From Triops longicaudatus (lineage: Eukaryota > Arthropoda > Branchiopoda > Notostraca > Triopsidae): 64,000 nucleotides of DNA. A model generated the notes under the pieces. It was not told the DNA's origin. It ran no database searches and worked only from the letters and a program-made list of their open reading frames with translations. The DNA lies in assembly GCA_022885665.1 (NCBI GenBank), contig JAGQDJ010000154.1:1-64000 (forward strand). The letters run 5' to 3'. The position numbers and the translations under genes are program-made. This document shows positions 1 through 10,157 of this stretch, piece after piece. Every line of letters starts with the position of its first letter. Within the stretch, counting starts at the first letter, position 1.

Positions 1-459
1 GTCTGCAGGGTGAGGAGGTGCTATTCACAATGCAGCTCAGAAACAAGCAAGCTAGTGACTGTTTCTGTCTCCACTGCCCAATCACCAGCTTTTGCCGACG
101 TCAACCAAACAGATTGTTAGGTATATAGGTATCAGGATATTTTACATGAACTTGAGGGAGGCTATCTGTTGACTCCAAAAGTTCAACACAGTGTATGGAT
201 GTGTGGGAATAAATTGGGTCTAATCTTCGATACAGTCGGCAAATCTCTCTCTATGCCGATACCCATTTATAGGTCTCCCCGACACCCATTTTTGGCCTTC
301 CCCGACGGGGTTCAGCAATTCCCCGACGTGGTGTGTATGGACACCACGGTCACCCCCCTGGCGCCGTCTCTGCACATTCATAAGTGATATTGCTTCAAGA
401 TAGAAGCCTAGGTTTCAGATTCGTACGAATATCTAATACTAATGTCAAGTAACATGTAC
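1..459. other. Unassigned sequence left of the BEL element
   Basis: I see no gene here. The only open frame of note (169-387, +) has no recognisable domain, signal peptide or splice context. The stretch ends at the 5-bp target duplication tgtac (455-459) that borders the BEL/Pao element. Confidence 0.4.
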
Positions 460-881
460 TGTGGGAAAATTGTGACACAAAAATAAAGGCACAGGTTTTT
501 TGGATAACTGGATCACAACTTTATTTACTTAAGTTAAGAACATACGCCGATTGGGGTACACAATACAGAAAATAAGGGATAACTACGCTACAGGTTGTAT
601 AAATGGTTCCTTCACGCTAGGGGTTTCGCCTTGGACTGTCCAAAACTCTCAACTCCCTTTTTTCGAGGTCAGCTAGGTTCGCCTAGGGAGTGACGTGGCA
701 AAAGAGGTAGGAAAAGTCAAGGTGCAACAGAGAACGACGTGGCAAAAAACGGGTGGAAAAAAAGGTGAAAGGTGGAAGGGTTGAAGGTGAAGGTCCAAAC
801 ATCCGTATCCGGGAGGGCTATAGGAACCGGATAGGCTTGCGCACCATCCTCCCCTTTCGACTTACGTAGGATTTCTTAACA
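460..881 (-). repeat. 3' LTR of the BEL/Pao element, full length
   Basis: This is a 422-bp LTR running (minus strand) from tgttaagaaatcc at 881 down to cccaca at 460. The inner edge is fixed by the adjacent polypurine tract, and the outer edge by the target duplication at 455-459. Its first 83 bases (799-881) match 5774-5856 with two mismatches that I count by eye. The last 21 or so codons of the integrase frame read into this LTR, ending at 818. Confidence 0.85.
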
Positions 882-1642
882 TCCTCCCCCCTTGAACCTG
901 AACAAGGTTCTAAAATAGAGGGTGCTGGTTGAAGCGGATCTTCCTTCGCATGATGTTGGATGGGTGGATCGGCTGATGGAGTGTCCACGACTTCCAATCG
1001 ATATAATCTCTGAATCGGTCTGACCAACTCACTTTTGGATGTCTTCATGGTGGCAGCTCGAATGTTCCCATCACGGTCCGGATGTACTGCCGTGATTCGC
1101 CCCAACTTCCACTTCAAACGGGGAACGTTGTCTTCGTTGATGAGTACTATTTCGCCTACATTCAATGGCGTAGAGGAACTCCCCCCGTGACGATATTGTT
1201 GGAGTTCTGATAAATATTCTTTGTTCCATCGGTTCCAGAACCTCTTCATAAGACTTGTGTAATACATTTTCTTGCGATTCAACTGTTCGTGTGTCACTTG
1301 AGGTGGAAGTTCTTCAATTGGCGGAGTGGGAATGACGGTAAGACGTTGACCAGTCAAAAAATGGCTTGGTGTCAATGGACTAGGTTCAAGTGGGCTGTCA
1401 GACAAGTAGGTGAGTGGTCGAGAATTGATCACGGATTCGGCTTCACATAAGATGGTTCCAAATTCTTCGTATGTCAGACGAGAATTACCGAGAGACTTGC
1501 GTAATGAAGTCTTAACGCTCCGCACCAGTCTTTCCCAGAATCCGCCCCACCATGGCGATTGCTCAGCGATGAATTTCCAAGTAATCTGATGGGTGGCGAA
1601 GCAATCTTGGACTTCCTTTGATGAGGGGTGCGTCAGGAGCTT
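818..1642 (-). pseudogene. BEL/Pao integrase C-terminal part after the in-frame TAG
   Basis: The sequence stays in frame after the TAG. It carries the third integrase core acidic residue in the WWGGFWERLVRSVK context and the BEL-type C-terminal extension, and stops at 818 inside the LTR. The lesion is a simple nonsense change, since no base is missing between the two halves. The final residues are encoded by the polypurine tract and the start of the 3' LTR. Confidence 0.8.
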
Positions 1643-4600
1643 CTACAATTCCTTATTCGCCTTCTTGAAGGTGGTCGCATTATCGGAGTAAATCACTTGC
1701 GAGATTCCACGACGAGCTACAAATCGCCGGAATGCTAAGAGAAAATTCGAGGTGGATAAATCAGTGGTGATTTCTAAGTGAATAGCCCTTGTTGTGGCGC
1801 AGGTGAAGAGTAACACGTAGTGTTTGGAGGTTGTCTGGACATTCTTAAGATACACTGGTCCAAAATAGTCAACGCCGCAGGTTTGAAAAGGAGGAGCTTC
1901 GACAATTCTATCTTTCGGCAAGGGAGTTACTTCTTCTCGAATTGCACGCGCGTGATATCTTCGACAGATAACACAGGACCGAAGAATCTTTTTGACTGTT
2001 TGACGTCCCTTCGGGATCCAAAACCGTTCGCGTAATTCGGTCAATGTGTCTTGAACGCCAGCATGTAACAACCGCCGATGCGTTTCTTCAATGATGAGGT
2101 AAGTAAATCTTGACTGATTAGGCAATATAACAAAAAACATCTTGGCGTCCGACACAGTGGAAAAATGGAGTCGTCCGCGAACGCGCAATAGATTAGAAGA
2201 GGAATCAAGGAATGGTTGAAGATTGAATATATCGGAACATCTTGGTACGGAATTTTCCTTACGGAGGGCTTCGATTTCGCGCTGATAAAAACTTCCTTGA
2301 GCTTCGCGGTACCAGTAATCTTCGGCTCGTTTAACTTCTTCTGCTGACAAATGGGGGCTTGTGCTGATACCCCTTTTCTTCAATCGGGAAATAAATCTCA
2401 AAATCCAAGCAGTGATTCGGATGACTCGAGACGATTTGCTGAATCTTTGAAGGTCAAATAGTGGCTCCGATTGGACAACGATGTTTAAACACGAAATCGG
2501 TTCCTTGCGACATTCCAGCAAAGCTTCAGCAGGCTCTTCAGAATGGTAGACCGTTTTCTTCTGTAACAATTCTTGACTGCTTTCAGCTAAGAATGAAGGT
2601 CCATGCCACCAAAGCTGATTCTCGATGAGTTGCTCGGCATTCATACCTCGGGAGGCGATATCTGCCGGGTTCTGTTCTCCTGGAGAGTGGTGCCAGGTCG
2701 CAGGTGAAGTAAGAGCTTGAATTTCAGTGACGCGATTCCCTAAGAATTGTCGCCATCGTCCAGGGTGGCTCTTGATCCAGGCGAGAGTGATTTGTGAATC
2801 CGTCCAGAAAATCGGAGTGACTTCGAGTTTGCGATTTGTAAAAACCCGCTTCATGTAGGCCCACAACCTCGCGGCCAAAACACCTGCTAATATTTCCAAG
2901 CGGGGTAAGGATAACTCCTTGATCGGGGCTACTCGGGTCTTACTGGCAATAAGAATGGGTTTCGAACTGTTTGGAAATCGAGTGTAGACAACAGTTCCAT
3001 ACGCTCTTTTGGATGCATCGCAAAAGACGTGAACTTCAATGTGACCTTGAGTGATTTGGATGAATCGTGGAACGCTGACTTGAGCTAGATGTCGCAATGA
3101 GTCGGTCCACTTCACAAATTCAGTAACCAGGGGCTCTGGTACTACGTCGTCCCAAGCGATGCCCAATACCCATAATTGCTGAATGAGGAGTTTGGCTGCT
3201 ACAACAACAGGGCTAATTAGTCCGAGGGGGTCAAAAAGCTTCGCGACTGCTGAGATCAACTTCCGTTTGGTAATGTTAGTTAATTCCGATTCAGTAAGGA
3301 TAGTCGGGGGGTTGAAAGAGAATGCATCGCTCAGGTTTTTCCATACAAGGCCCAGTACCTTGGTAGATTCGGTTCCATGAAAGGTGACTGATTCTTCAGA
3401 ATCTTCGATTCCAATGCGTTTCTGCATGTCAGGCTCGGATGTTATCCATCGTCTTAAGTTCATTCCCGCGTTGGTAAAAATTCTTCGAGATTCGGTAACG
3501 AACTTAACGGCTTCATCAACGGTATCAGCTCCAGCGACAACGTCATCGACGTACATAGAAGTGTCCAGTATGGCAGCAGTGGTGGGATACTGCGTCGCTT
3601 CCTTCTGTAAATGATGCTTAATGGTGGCAGCTAAAATGAACGGACTGCACTTCATGCCGAAGATGAGTCGATTCCATCGATAGGCAATGACGTCAGACTG
3701 GGGATTTAGAGGATCTTGAACCCAAAGGAAGCGCAACACATCGCGATCCTTCTCGTTGATCTGAATTTGTGGAAACGCCTTTTCGATATCGGCCATCAAT
3801 GGGATTTTGTAGGTCTGAAAGGCTAGGAGAATCTTCATGAGCTCGAGATTCAGAGTGGGGCCACATTCCAGATGATCGTTGAGGCTCGTACCGCCAACTG
3901 TCCTTGCGGAGGCATCGAAAACAATTCTCACCTTCGAGGAGATTTTCTCTGCCCGTACTACCGGATGATGCGGTAAGTAATGTAGAGGGCGTCGTAGTCG
4001 CGTATCAGAAGAGAAGGTGATCGTTACTTCCGTGATAAACTCAGCTTCCTTGTATTCGGTGAAGGTTTTCATGTATGCTTCGAGAATGTTAGTCTGGTGC
4101 TGCAGCTTACGCAGAAGTGAACGCAAGCGCTTGTCGCAGATTTCAAAATTGTCGTAGAGAGAGCTGGGATCCATCTTCCAAGGTAAGGAAACCGAATATC
4201 TTTGATTGTCATAAACCAGGTCCTTTTCAAACGTTTGCATGATTGCTTCATCTTCGGTTTTCGTCGAGGTTGGCTCACAGATTCCAATGGAATCTATATT
4301 CCAGAAGCGAGTAATGAGCTGATCGTCTAGTTGTTCGGGGTGAGTGCTTGTGCGAATCAGCATAGAGACGATATCTACGGAGTTTGATGAGGGTTGGAAA
4401 TTCAAGGGGCCATGTAAAATCCATCCATATCTGCTTCCTATTGCTACTGGACCCCACGAGGTGGGATGAATACTTCTGGTCAGAACGTTCCAACATTGGT
4501 CCGCACCGATCAACAAATCTATGCTATTAGGAGTTGCTACGTCGGTATGTAGATCCGCTAAAGGCGAATATTCGCTGGCGATTTCTCGGAGGATTGTTCG

Positions 4601-5031
4601 ATAAGGTGCCGTGGAAAGGGAGGTGGTGATGTTCGGAACAGCTATAGCATTGATTACAACTAATTCAGAGTCGGGGACAGTACCTCGAGTGTTGACTGAA
4701 AAGACATCATAATCCTTCGGTAAACCACAGTTATGGGCTCCAATCGGCTTGATTCGAAGAAATTCGCTTCCGGTTCGTTTCAGTTGAAGTTCGTTAGACT
4801 CTGGGTAATGAAGGATCGCTGACTGCCGCCATCAAATAGGCAACGTATTGTCTTGTTACCAGCTGGCCCTTCGATGTGAATTGTCGCGGTATGCAACAGA
4901 ACGTCATCAGTTGAACTTGCAGTGAGGTTGACCGATACATCCATGGGTTGACGTTCGACGCATTCAGGCTTTGCTTCTGTTTTCTTGGTTCCCTCACAAA
5001 TAGAGGTGTGATGAAGACCCTTACAGTTCCG
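1643..5031 (-). pseudogene. BEL/Pao protease, reverse transcriptase, RNase H and integrase (broken)
   Basis: The gag frame continues after the TGA through a protease box (LFDGGSQRSFI; the usual DSG triad reads DGG), then shifts frame by one base near 4796. From there the pol frame is open to a TAG at 1645-1643. It holds the RT catalytic box YVDDVVAGAD, an RNase H start (FCDASKRAYG), an integrase HHCC zinc region (about 2000-2090) and the first two catalytic aspartates of the integrase core. The altered protease triad, the frameshift and the TAG make this a relic. I infer the frameshift from the continuing family resemblance in both frames. Confidence 0.85.
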
Positions 5032-5773
5032 TCATCTGGAACGTGACGTAGGGCATTCGTTGACGCGATGTCCTCGCTTAATACAATTGAAACAATTGAA
5101 TACGGTAGTGCTAAATGCGCCGATTGTGCTAGGTTCCCTTTTTGCGACTCTCAACTCCGCTCTAGATTTCTGAGGTACTTCTGGTCTTGTATTAAGATGA
5201 ACTCCAGCCTTCGCTAGATCGAAGGATTGGCAACGTTGTATCGAGTCAACTTCGTCGTTGAGAAATTCTAATAGTTGATCGAGGTTGTTAGAGTTGGCTT
5301 TCGCCAGCCTCGTCCATAACAGGCGGGTCTCTTCAGGGATCTTTGAAAGCAAAACAGGACTAAGGAGTGCGCTGTAGTGTTCTGATGTTACTCCCATTGA
5401 GTTTAAAGTACGTACGTGGACACTACAGGAGTCAACCAGGTTCCGAAAGGCGGCAAGGCTAGGTTTCTTAACTTCAGGTAACGCAAGTAGGCCTTGCATG
5501 CAGGCTGAAATTAAGATGTCGGGTTTGCCAAAACGGTCCTTAAGGAGCTTGATTGCGTCGTCATAGGTCTCGTCGGTGACTGGTAGTCCTTCAATGACTT
5601 TCGCCGCGTCTCCTTGAAGCAGAGATTCTAAGTAGTTGAAACGGTCAATCTTCGAGAGTGTATAATTCTGATGGATCGTTGATTCGAACCGCTGCCAGAA
5701 GGTTCGCCATTGAAATATATCTCCATCAAAGGGTTTCAGATTCATTTTCGGAAGTTTCGCGTGGGAGATAGGT
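5032..5773 (-). pseudogene. BEL/Pao gag fragment (DUF1759-like, zinc knuckle)
   Basis: The open frame enters from the deletion junction at 5773, and the first ATG is at 5745. It encodes the typical gag stretch FDGDIFQWRTFWQRFESTIH and ends with a CCHC-type knuckle (CFNCIKRGHRVNEC). A TGA at 5034-5032 interrupts the frame just after the knuckle, in a position consistent with CGA to TGA decay. The same frame then continues open into the protease region. The N-terminal part of gag is absent. Confidence 0.85.
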
Positions 5774-5856
5774 ACATCCGTATTCGGGAGGGCTATAGGA
5801 ACCGGATAGGCTTGCGCACCATCCTCCCCTTTCGACTTACGGAGGATTTCTTAACA
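5774..5856 (-). repeat. 5' LTR remnant of the BEL/Pao element
   Basis: Only 83 of the expected 422 bases remain. They begin tgttaag at 5856, and homology to the left LTR stops at 5774. What follows at once is coding sequence from the middle of gag, so the rest of the LTR, the primer binding site and the start of gag are missing. The outer boundary still carries the intact target duplication. Confidence 0.85.
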
Positions 5857-5861
5857 TGTAC

Positions 5862-7180
5862 AAATATGTTAAAAAAAGCTCTAATAGTCATCATAATTTC
5901 CGGCTATAACGATTCTGCTAGCTCCACAGCCCCCATAGCTTTTGTAGAAATCGACGAGCTTCGTCCAGCACATGAGAAAGAAGTTGAGAACGCGAGGGCA
6001 ATTGGCTTAAAGCAGAGCGTTTTTTCAGTTGAACAGACTTCACAAATGTTCCCTATGTAGCTAGCAAGAACTGAACAGTAAAACAATGCCTCTTTGCTAA
6101 ACAGATGCAATAACATGCTGTACTTTGAACACTTGAGAATACACAGGCGAGGTAGGTAGAAGGTACACCGTGCCAGGAGGCCTGTTCTGCGTACCGAAAC
6201 CGGCAATCTTTCCAAATAACTTTAGTACTAGCATTCTACACTGTTGCATGGGAAATTACACTTTCTTGAACCAGTGATCCGAACCACTTCGGTTCTCAAA
6301 GATCATTAATTTTCCATGCCAGGCCTGGGTTTACATAGCAGGTCTGCCTATTTGGCCAACAATGGATCAGGACAACAAGACTTCAACGGCCCTACCGCGG
6401 GACAGGAGGACTACTACAGCGGCAACGACGCTCATCTCCAGGCTCTCTCGCTCTTTCGCCCACTCTCCCTCTCGTCTCTATCCCTCTTAGTCTTTCAGCC
6501 TTTTCATAGCCCAACTATTAGTGATTTTTCTATTACCAAGTGAGTAATAAAACTAAACTTCGATCATCAAAATCCGTCTTCCAGAATCTTTAAAACTCCT
6601 TTCCCGTTATTTAGCTAACAGGTTACAAGAATATGGTTTGGCTGCTTGGTTGGTTTAAAGGCGAGCGACATCGCACTTCCGATGTATTGTCGTCTTCGGC
6701 TGTCTTCAGGTTACAAGAACATTAACCGTCACAGGCAGGGCGGTACCCAGGATTTTGGTTCGTGGGGTTTTCCGTTTTAAATTTTTGTGGACATTTTGTA
6801 GCCGCCTATGCTTACCATTATAAATGTAATATTTCAGGGGGGTAAGCCCCTACAACCCCCTGGTAAGAGGGTGGTCACGGATTCTTGCATAAAGATAGAG
6901 TGGGGCAGGGAACGGTTTCCCGGTTCATTTGCTTGCGAATGTTACGTCCACACACCTAAGTTTTCGTCATAGGTATGTACCGTACTAGCCACCAAGAATG
7001 GTGCCGTCCACATAGGACCGTTTGCTTGGGTGGCTTTTTTTTGAGTGACCCTGTGTCTTTCAGAAGAATCCCCAAACAGAAAAAACACACACCTGATTTC
7101 ACGCCTCTAACACTCACGGCAACTAACTTTCAAAAGCAAATAATGTGTTTATTTTCTTTAAAAAAACGTGCAGTAATATT
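5862..7180. other. Intergenic region with no supported gene
   Basis: Open frames at 5868-6060 and 6316-6543 (+) have no recognisable domain and no splice partners. At about 6748-6900 there is a GC-rich patch (gggcggtacccaggatttt ... cccctacaaccccctgg) resembling the degenerate ends of short interspersed elements. I can assign no family. Confidence 0.35.
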
Positions 7181-7233
7181 ACAAATATACCTGAAGTTTT
7201 CTTCATGCTGATCTTCTTTACGCTGACTCAAGC
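7181..7233 (+). promoter_or_regulatory. Putative core promoter of the first Kazal gene
   Basis: A TATA-like aaatata (7183-7189) is followed by cctgaagtt and gctgactcaagc. The same order of blocks occurs on the minus strand upstream of the second Kazal gene (tttataag, cctgaagtt, gctgactcaacc). In both genes the TATA-like box lies about 220 bases before the start codon. Conservation between the paralogues supports function; the start site itself is inferred. Confidence 0.45.
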
Positions 7234-7408
7234 AAAAACAAATGGAACTAGACACCGATCAGCATTACGTGCTTTACACTTGAAAGAATTCGATACAACC
7301 AGTACACAAAGGGGGATTGTCAAATTGTCTGTAACTTGGGTAATTGACAACAGCCTGGTATATTATACTTCCCAGTTCACCGAAAGAATTAGTTATAAAG
7401 AATCCGCC

Positions 7409-8297
7409 ATGAAAGCACGCAACTCTTCTTTTTTGGTTCTCGCCTATACGCTTGTAATCGTGAGCCAAAGTAGGGTATTATCAAACCAACTAGGGATATG
7501 TGGGGACTGCAATTGCAATAAGATTTTTCTTCCTGTTTGTGGTACGGATGGTAAAACATACAGCAATGTGTGTCGTCTAAATTGTCAGAGACGATGCGAT
7601 CCAAGTAAGATATTCTCTACCATCGTAACAGTGACTAGTAAACTCTGATAATCCTCACAGCACTGGAAGTAGCTCACCAAGGCAAATGCGCCTGCAATTG
7701 CCCAAAGATATACAAGCCTGTGTGCGGCTCGGACGGAGAAACGTACAGCAATGTTTGCTTCCTCAACTGTCAAAAAAGCTCCAATCCTGGTTAGTTGTGT
7801 TAAGTTACCACTGTAAGATAACAACTCTTTAAATTCCTTGAAACCTTCACAGATTTACAGGTAGCTTACGAGGGTGAATGCCTTTACATTGAGGAATACA
7901 AACCCGTGTGCGGAACAGATGGCAAAACTTACAGCAATCTAGGCGCCCTCAATTATCAACAGCTTTCCGATCCAGGTCAGTTATTTTTCGTTACAACTGA
8001 CGAAACAAAGACTCGCTAAATTCTGAGAAACTTGACAGATTTGCAGCTTGAGTATGAGGGCGAATACGGCTGCACGTGCACTGAGGAATACGATCCTGTG
8101 TGTGGATCTGATGGGAAGACTTACAGCAATTATTGCTATTTCAAGTGCCAAAAGGCACAGGATCCAAGTAAGATAATAGTTTTACAAGTGAAAGTGAATA
8201 AGTGACAAAATTCTGTCAACCTTTTACAGCTTTGTGCATCATCCAGCAAGGTGAATGTAACAACGGGTATGACCCAGACACCGACGATTCGGTTTAA
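7409..8297 (+). CDS. Secreted four-domain Kazal-type serine protease inhibitor
   Basis: Exons are 7409-7604, 7661-7789, 7853-7975, 8039-8167 and 8230-8297, with all internal introns in phase 1 and 55-63 bases long. The chosen ATG begins a hydrophobic signal peptide (MKARNSSFLVLAYTLVIVSQ); the frame is open further upstream, but the signal peptide and the paralogue support this start. Each middle exon carries the last cysteine of one Kazal domain and the first five of the next. Domains 1, 2 and 4 have the VCG(S/T)DG.TYSN core. By alignment to the family, the P1 residues are Lys, Lys and Glu. Domain 3 has lost five of its six cysteines. The product is probably a secreted inhibitor of serine proteases in immunity or digestion, which is inferred from family only. 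Confidence 0.85.
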
Positions 8298-10157
8298 CTT
8301 CGGAATGGGACTCTTATTTTGAATTCCTGTGACCAGGGTGCAGCCAGAAATTTTTCGGGGGGGGGGGGNCGCTGCGCCCCTGCCTGTGACGTTGGTAACC
8401 TGGGTCTCGTAAATTTTCACGATTGACAAATCAAAAATACACTTCTCTATTGAATTTTGTCCGTTTTCCAAACACGGCTCATTGCGCACGATTTAACGAA
8501 ATCTTTGGACTGCCCGTTCGCGGGATTTAGATTCAAGGGCAAACTTTTCCCCCTGCACGGAAATGTGAAGGTCTTCGACTGACCTTTTATTTATGTCTGT
8601 TGAGGCACGCTAACTCGACCAGCTGTAACTGAAGTAGAGGAGAAACAGATCAGTTCGGAAGTATTTTAGTAAAATTCCTATAAAAATAATATAGCTAGAA
8701 TTATTTTAGCGCCGAAAAAAGCAGGTACGGTATGTTTAACGAATTATATATGGCCACAATTTTATCATAATGAGCGTGCATGGGAAAATAAATACAAACT
8801 GATTAGAGGCTCTTTTTATAAGAACGAGTCTTTTTATAAGAGAGTGCATATGCAATTTTTTTTTACATTGGCCGTTTTCCTATCATCCTCATTACAAAGG
8901 CAACTTTTCAAGGGGGGGTGTTAAACCCCAACTAACCCCCCTAAATGCGGCCTTGACTGTAAGCATCCAAAAAATGTATAAAAATGGTCTCCTGTAAAGC
9001 ATACATCACAGGATTGTCAACCAAAAGCTCGGCAACAAGGACTTCAAAAGGATTTTACACAACACACGAAAAATCATAAAAGACGTTTTGATATGGTGCG
9101 GACTGAAGCGCTTTTAACCGGAAGTTGTTTCCTGCGCAAATGGCAAAAATTTAAAAAACGAATTGCCGGCAGTAGTGCTACGACAGTTCTATTATTTATT
9201 TGCACCTCCAAGGTTTTCATACATATTTCTTAACTCTACCATATATTTCTTCTTTAAAAAATGAACTGTCAGGCAGTTTGCTTACGGCAAAACGCACGAA
9301 CAATGTGTCCTACCCCCAGTTTCAACTGATCCTCCCCTGACGGTTTTGTAAACACTTGGAAAACCTCTGGTTTTCGCGATTATTTTGCCTAGTTGTTCGT
9401 TTTCTAAAGTTAAGGTATCATATTTAATAGCAAGAGCTAATTGAATTGAGTGAATATAGTTTCATGATATAATTTTGTCTGTACACGAACTAAAAATAAA
9501 AATCAGGAAACTGTCTAATCGTCCTCGACAGTGCAGTTTCGTGCATGAACAAAATTAACAACTGAACAATATATCCTGTATTAAAACACGAAGATAAATA
9601 ATTGTAGGAGCGAAGGGAACCCTAGGCTTGAACATATCGTAAATATTCGTTTAAGTGTCGTCGATATCCCAATTCATTTAAATCTCAAATACAAATGCCC
9701 TTTTTCTTTGATTAGTTTTTCTTTATTCGTGTTCAGTTCGGCATTTTTGTAGCGACTAAACAAAGTAATATGATCAAAGTACAGAGTTTTAGTTTTCAAG
9801 TTACCTGTTAAAGATTTTCAAAAGTGTATGACGTTTATCAGTTGGCTTTGTGTCTGATCTAAAACGATTTTTGTGAACGCAGCAGCACTGCAACTTGATT
9901 GGCACAAATCCTGTGATTTGTACCAGTTACATTACACAAAATCTGTTTCTGAGTTACCGGTTGCTTGAAAAGTCAGACGCAGACCAACCACATTTCTTCG
10001 ACCCACGCCACCGGCTTCGGAGTGGATGCGCGTAAGTCGAGAAATATCCCTCCTGTTGACTGTTGAGCCCGCGTAAATGGAAGGTCACAAAATTTGTAGA
10101 TCACACCATCTATTAGGAAGATTAGCAAGCGTCGGCAATAACACTACATCTGCGAAA
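8298..10157. other. Intergenic region with repeat-like debris
   Basis: There is no supported gene. At 8333-8400 a block cagccagaaatttttcgg is followed by a 12-G run and one undetermined base (n at 8369). At 8908-8945 there is a C/G-rich counterpart (caagggggggtgttaaa ... aacccccctaaatg). These look like the two ends of an old short repeat. The region ends in the CCDC93 promoter and leader. Confidence 0.4.

Larger units (their letters stand above)
460..5856 (-). mobile_element. BEL/Pao LTR retrotransposon, internally deleted and inactivated
   Basis: A minus-strand element bounded by tgtac at 455-459 and again at 5857-5861, the 5-bp target duplication typical of BEL/Pao. The outer ends are TG...CA (tgtggg at 460, cttaaca ending at 5856). 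A polypurine tract (882-893 read on the minus strand) sits directly beside the left, 3' LTR. Inside, in minus-strand order, are gag with a zinc knuckle, a protease, reverse transcriptase, RNase H and integrase. The right LTR and start of gag are cut away by an internal deletion, and the coding region holds a TGA, a frameshift and a TAG, so the copy cannot move by itself. The family call rests on the YVDD-type RT box and the gag DUF1759-like region. Confidence 0.9.

Noticed and set aside
5710..6060. 116-residue plus-strand frame crossing the BEL boundary
   Set aside because: It spans the LTR end and target duplication, so its first half is transposon sequence; the rest has no domain or splice signals.
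7145..7408. N-terminal extension of the first Kazal frame back to 7145
   Set aside because: The extension covers the promoter block shared with the paralogue and lacks a signal peptide; the ATG at 7409 gives a proper secreted precursor.
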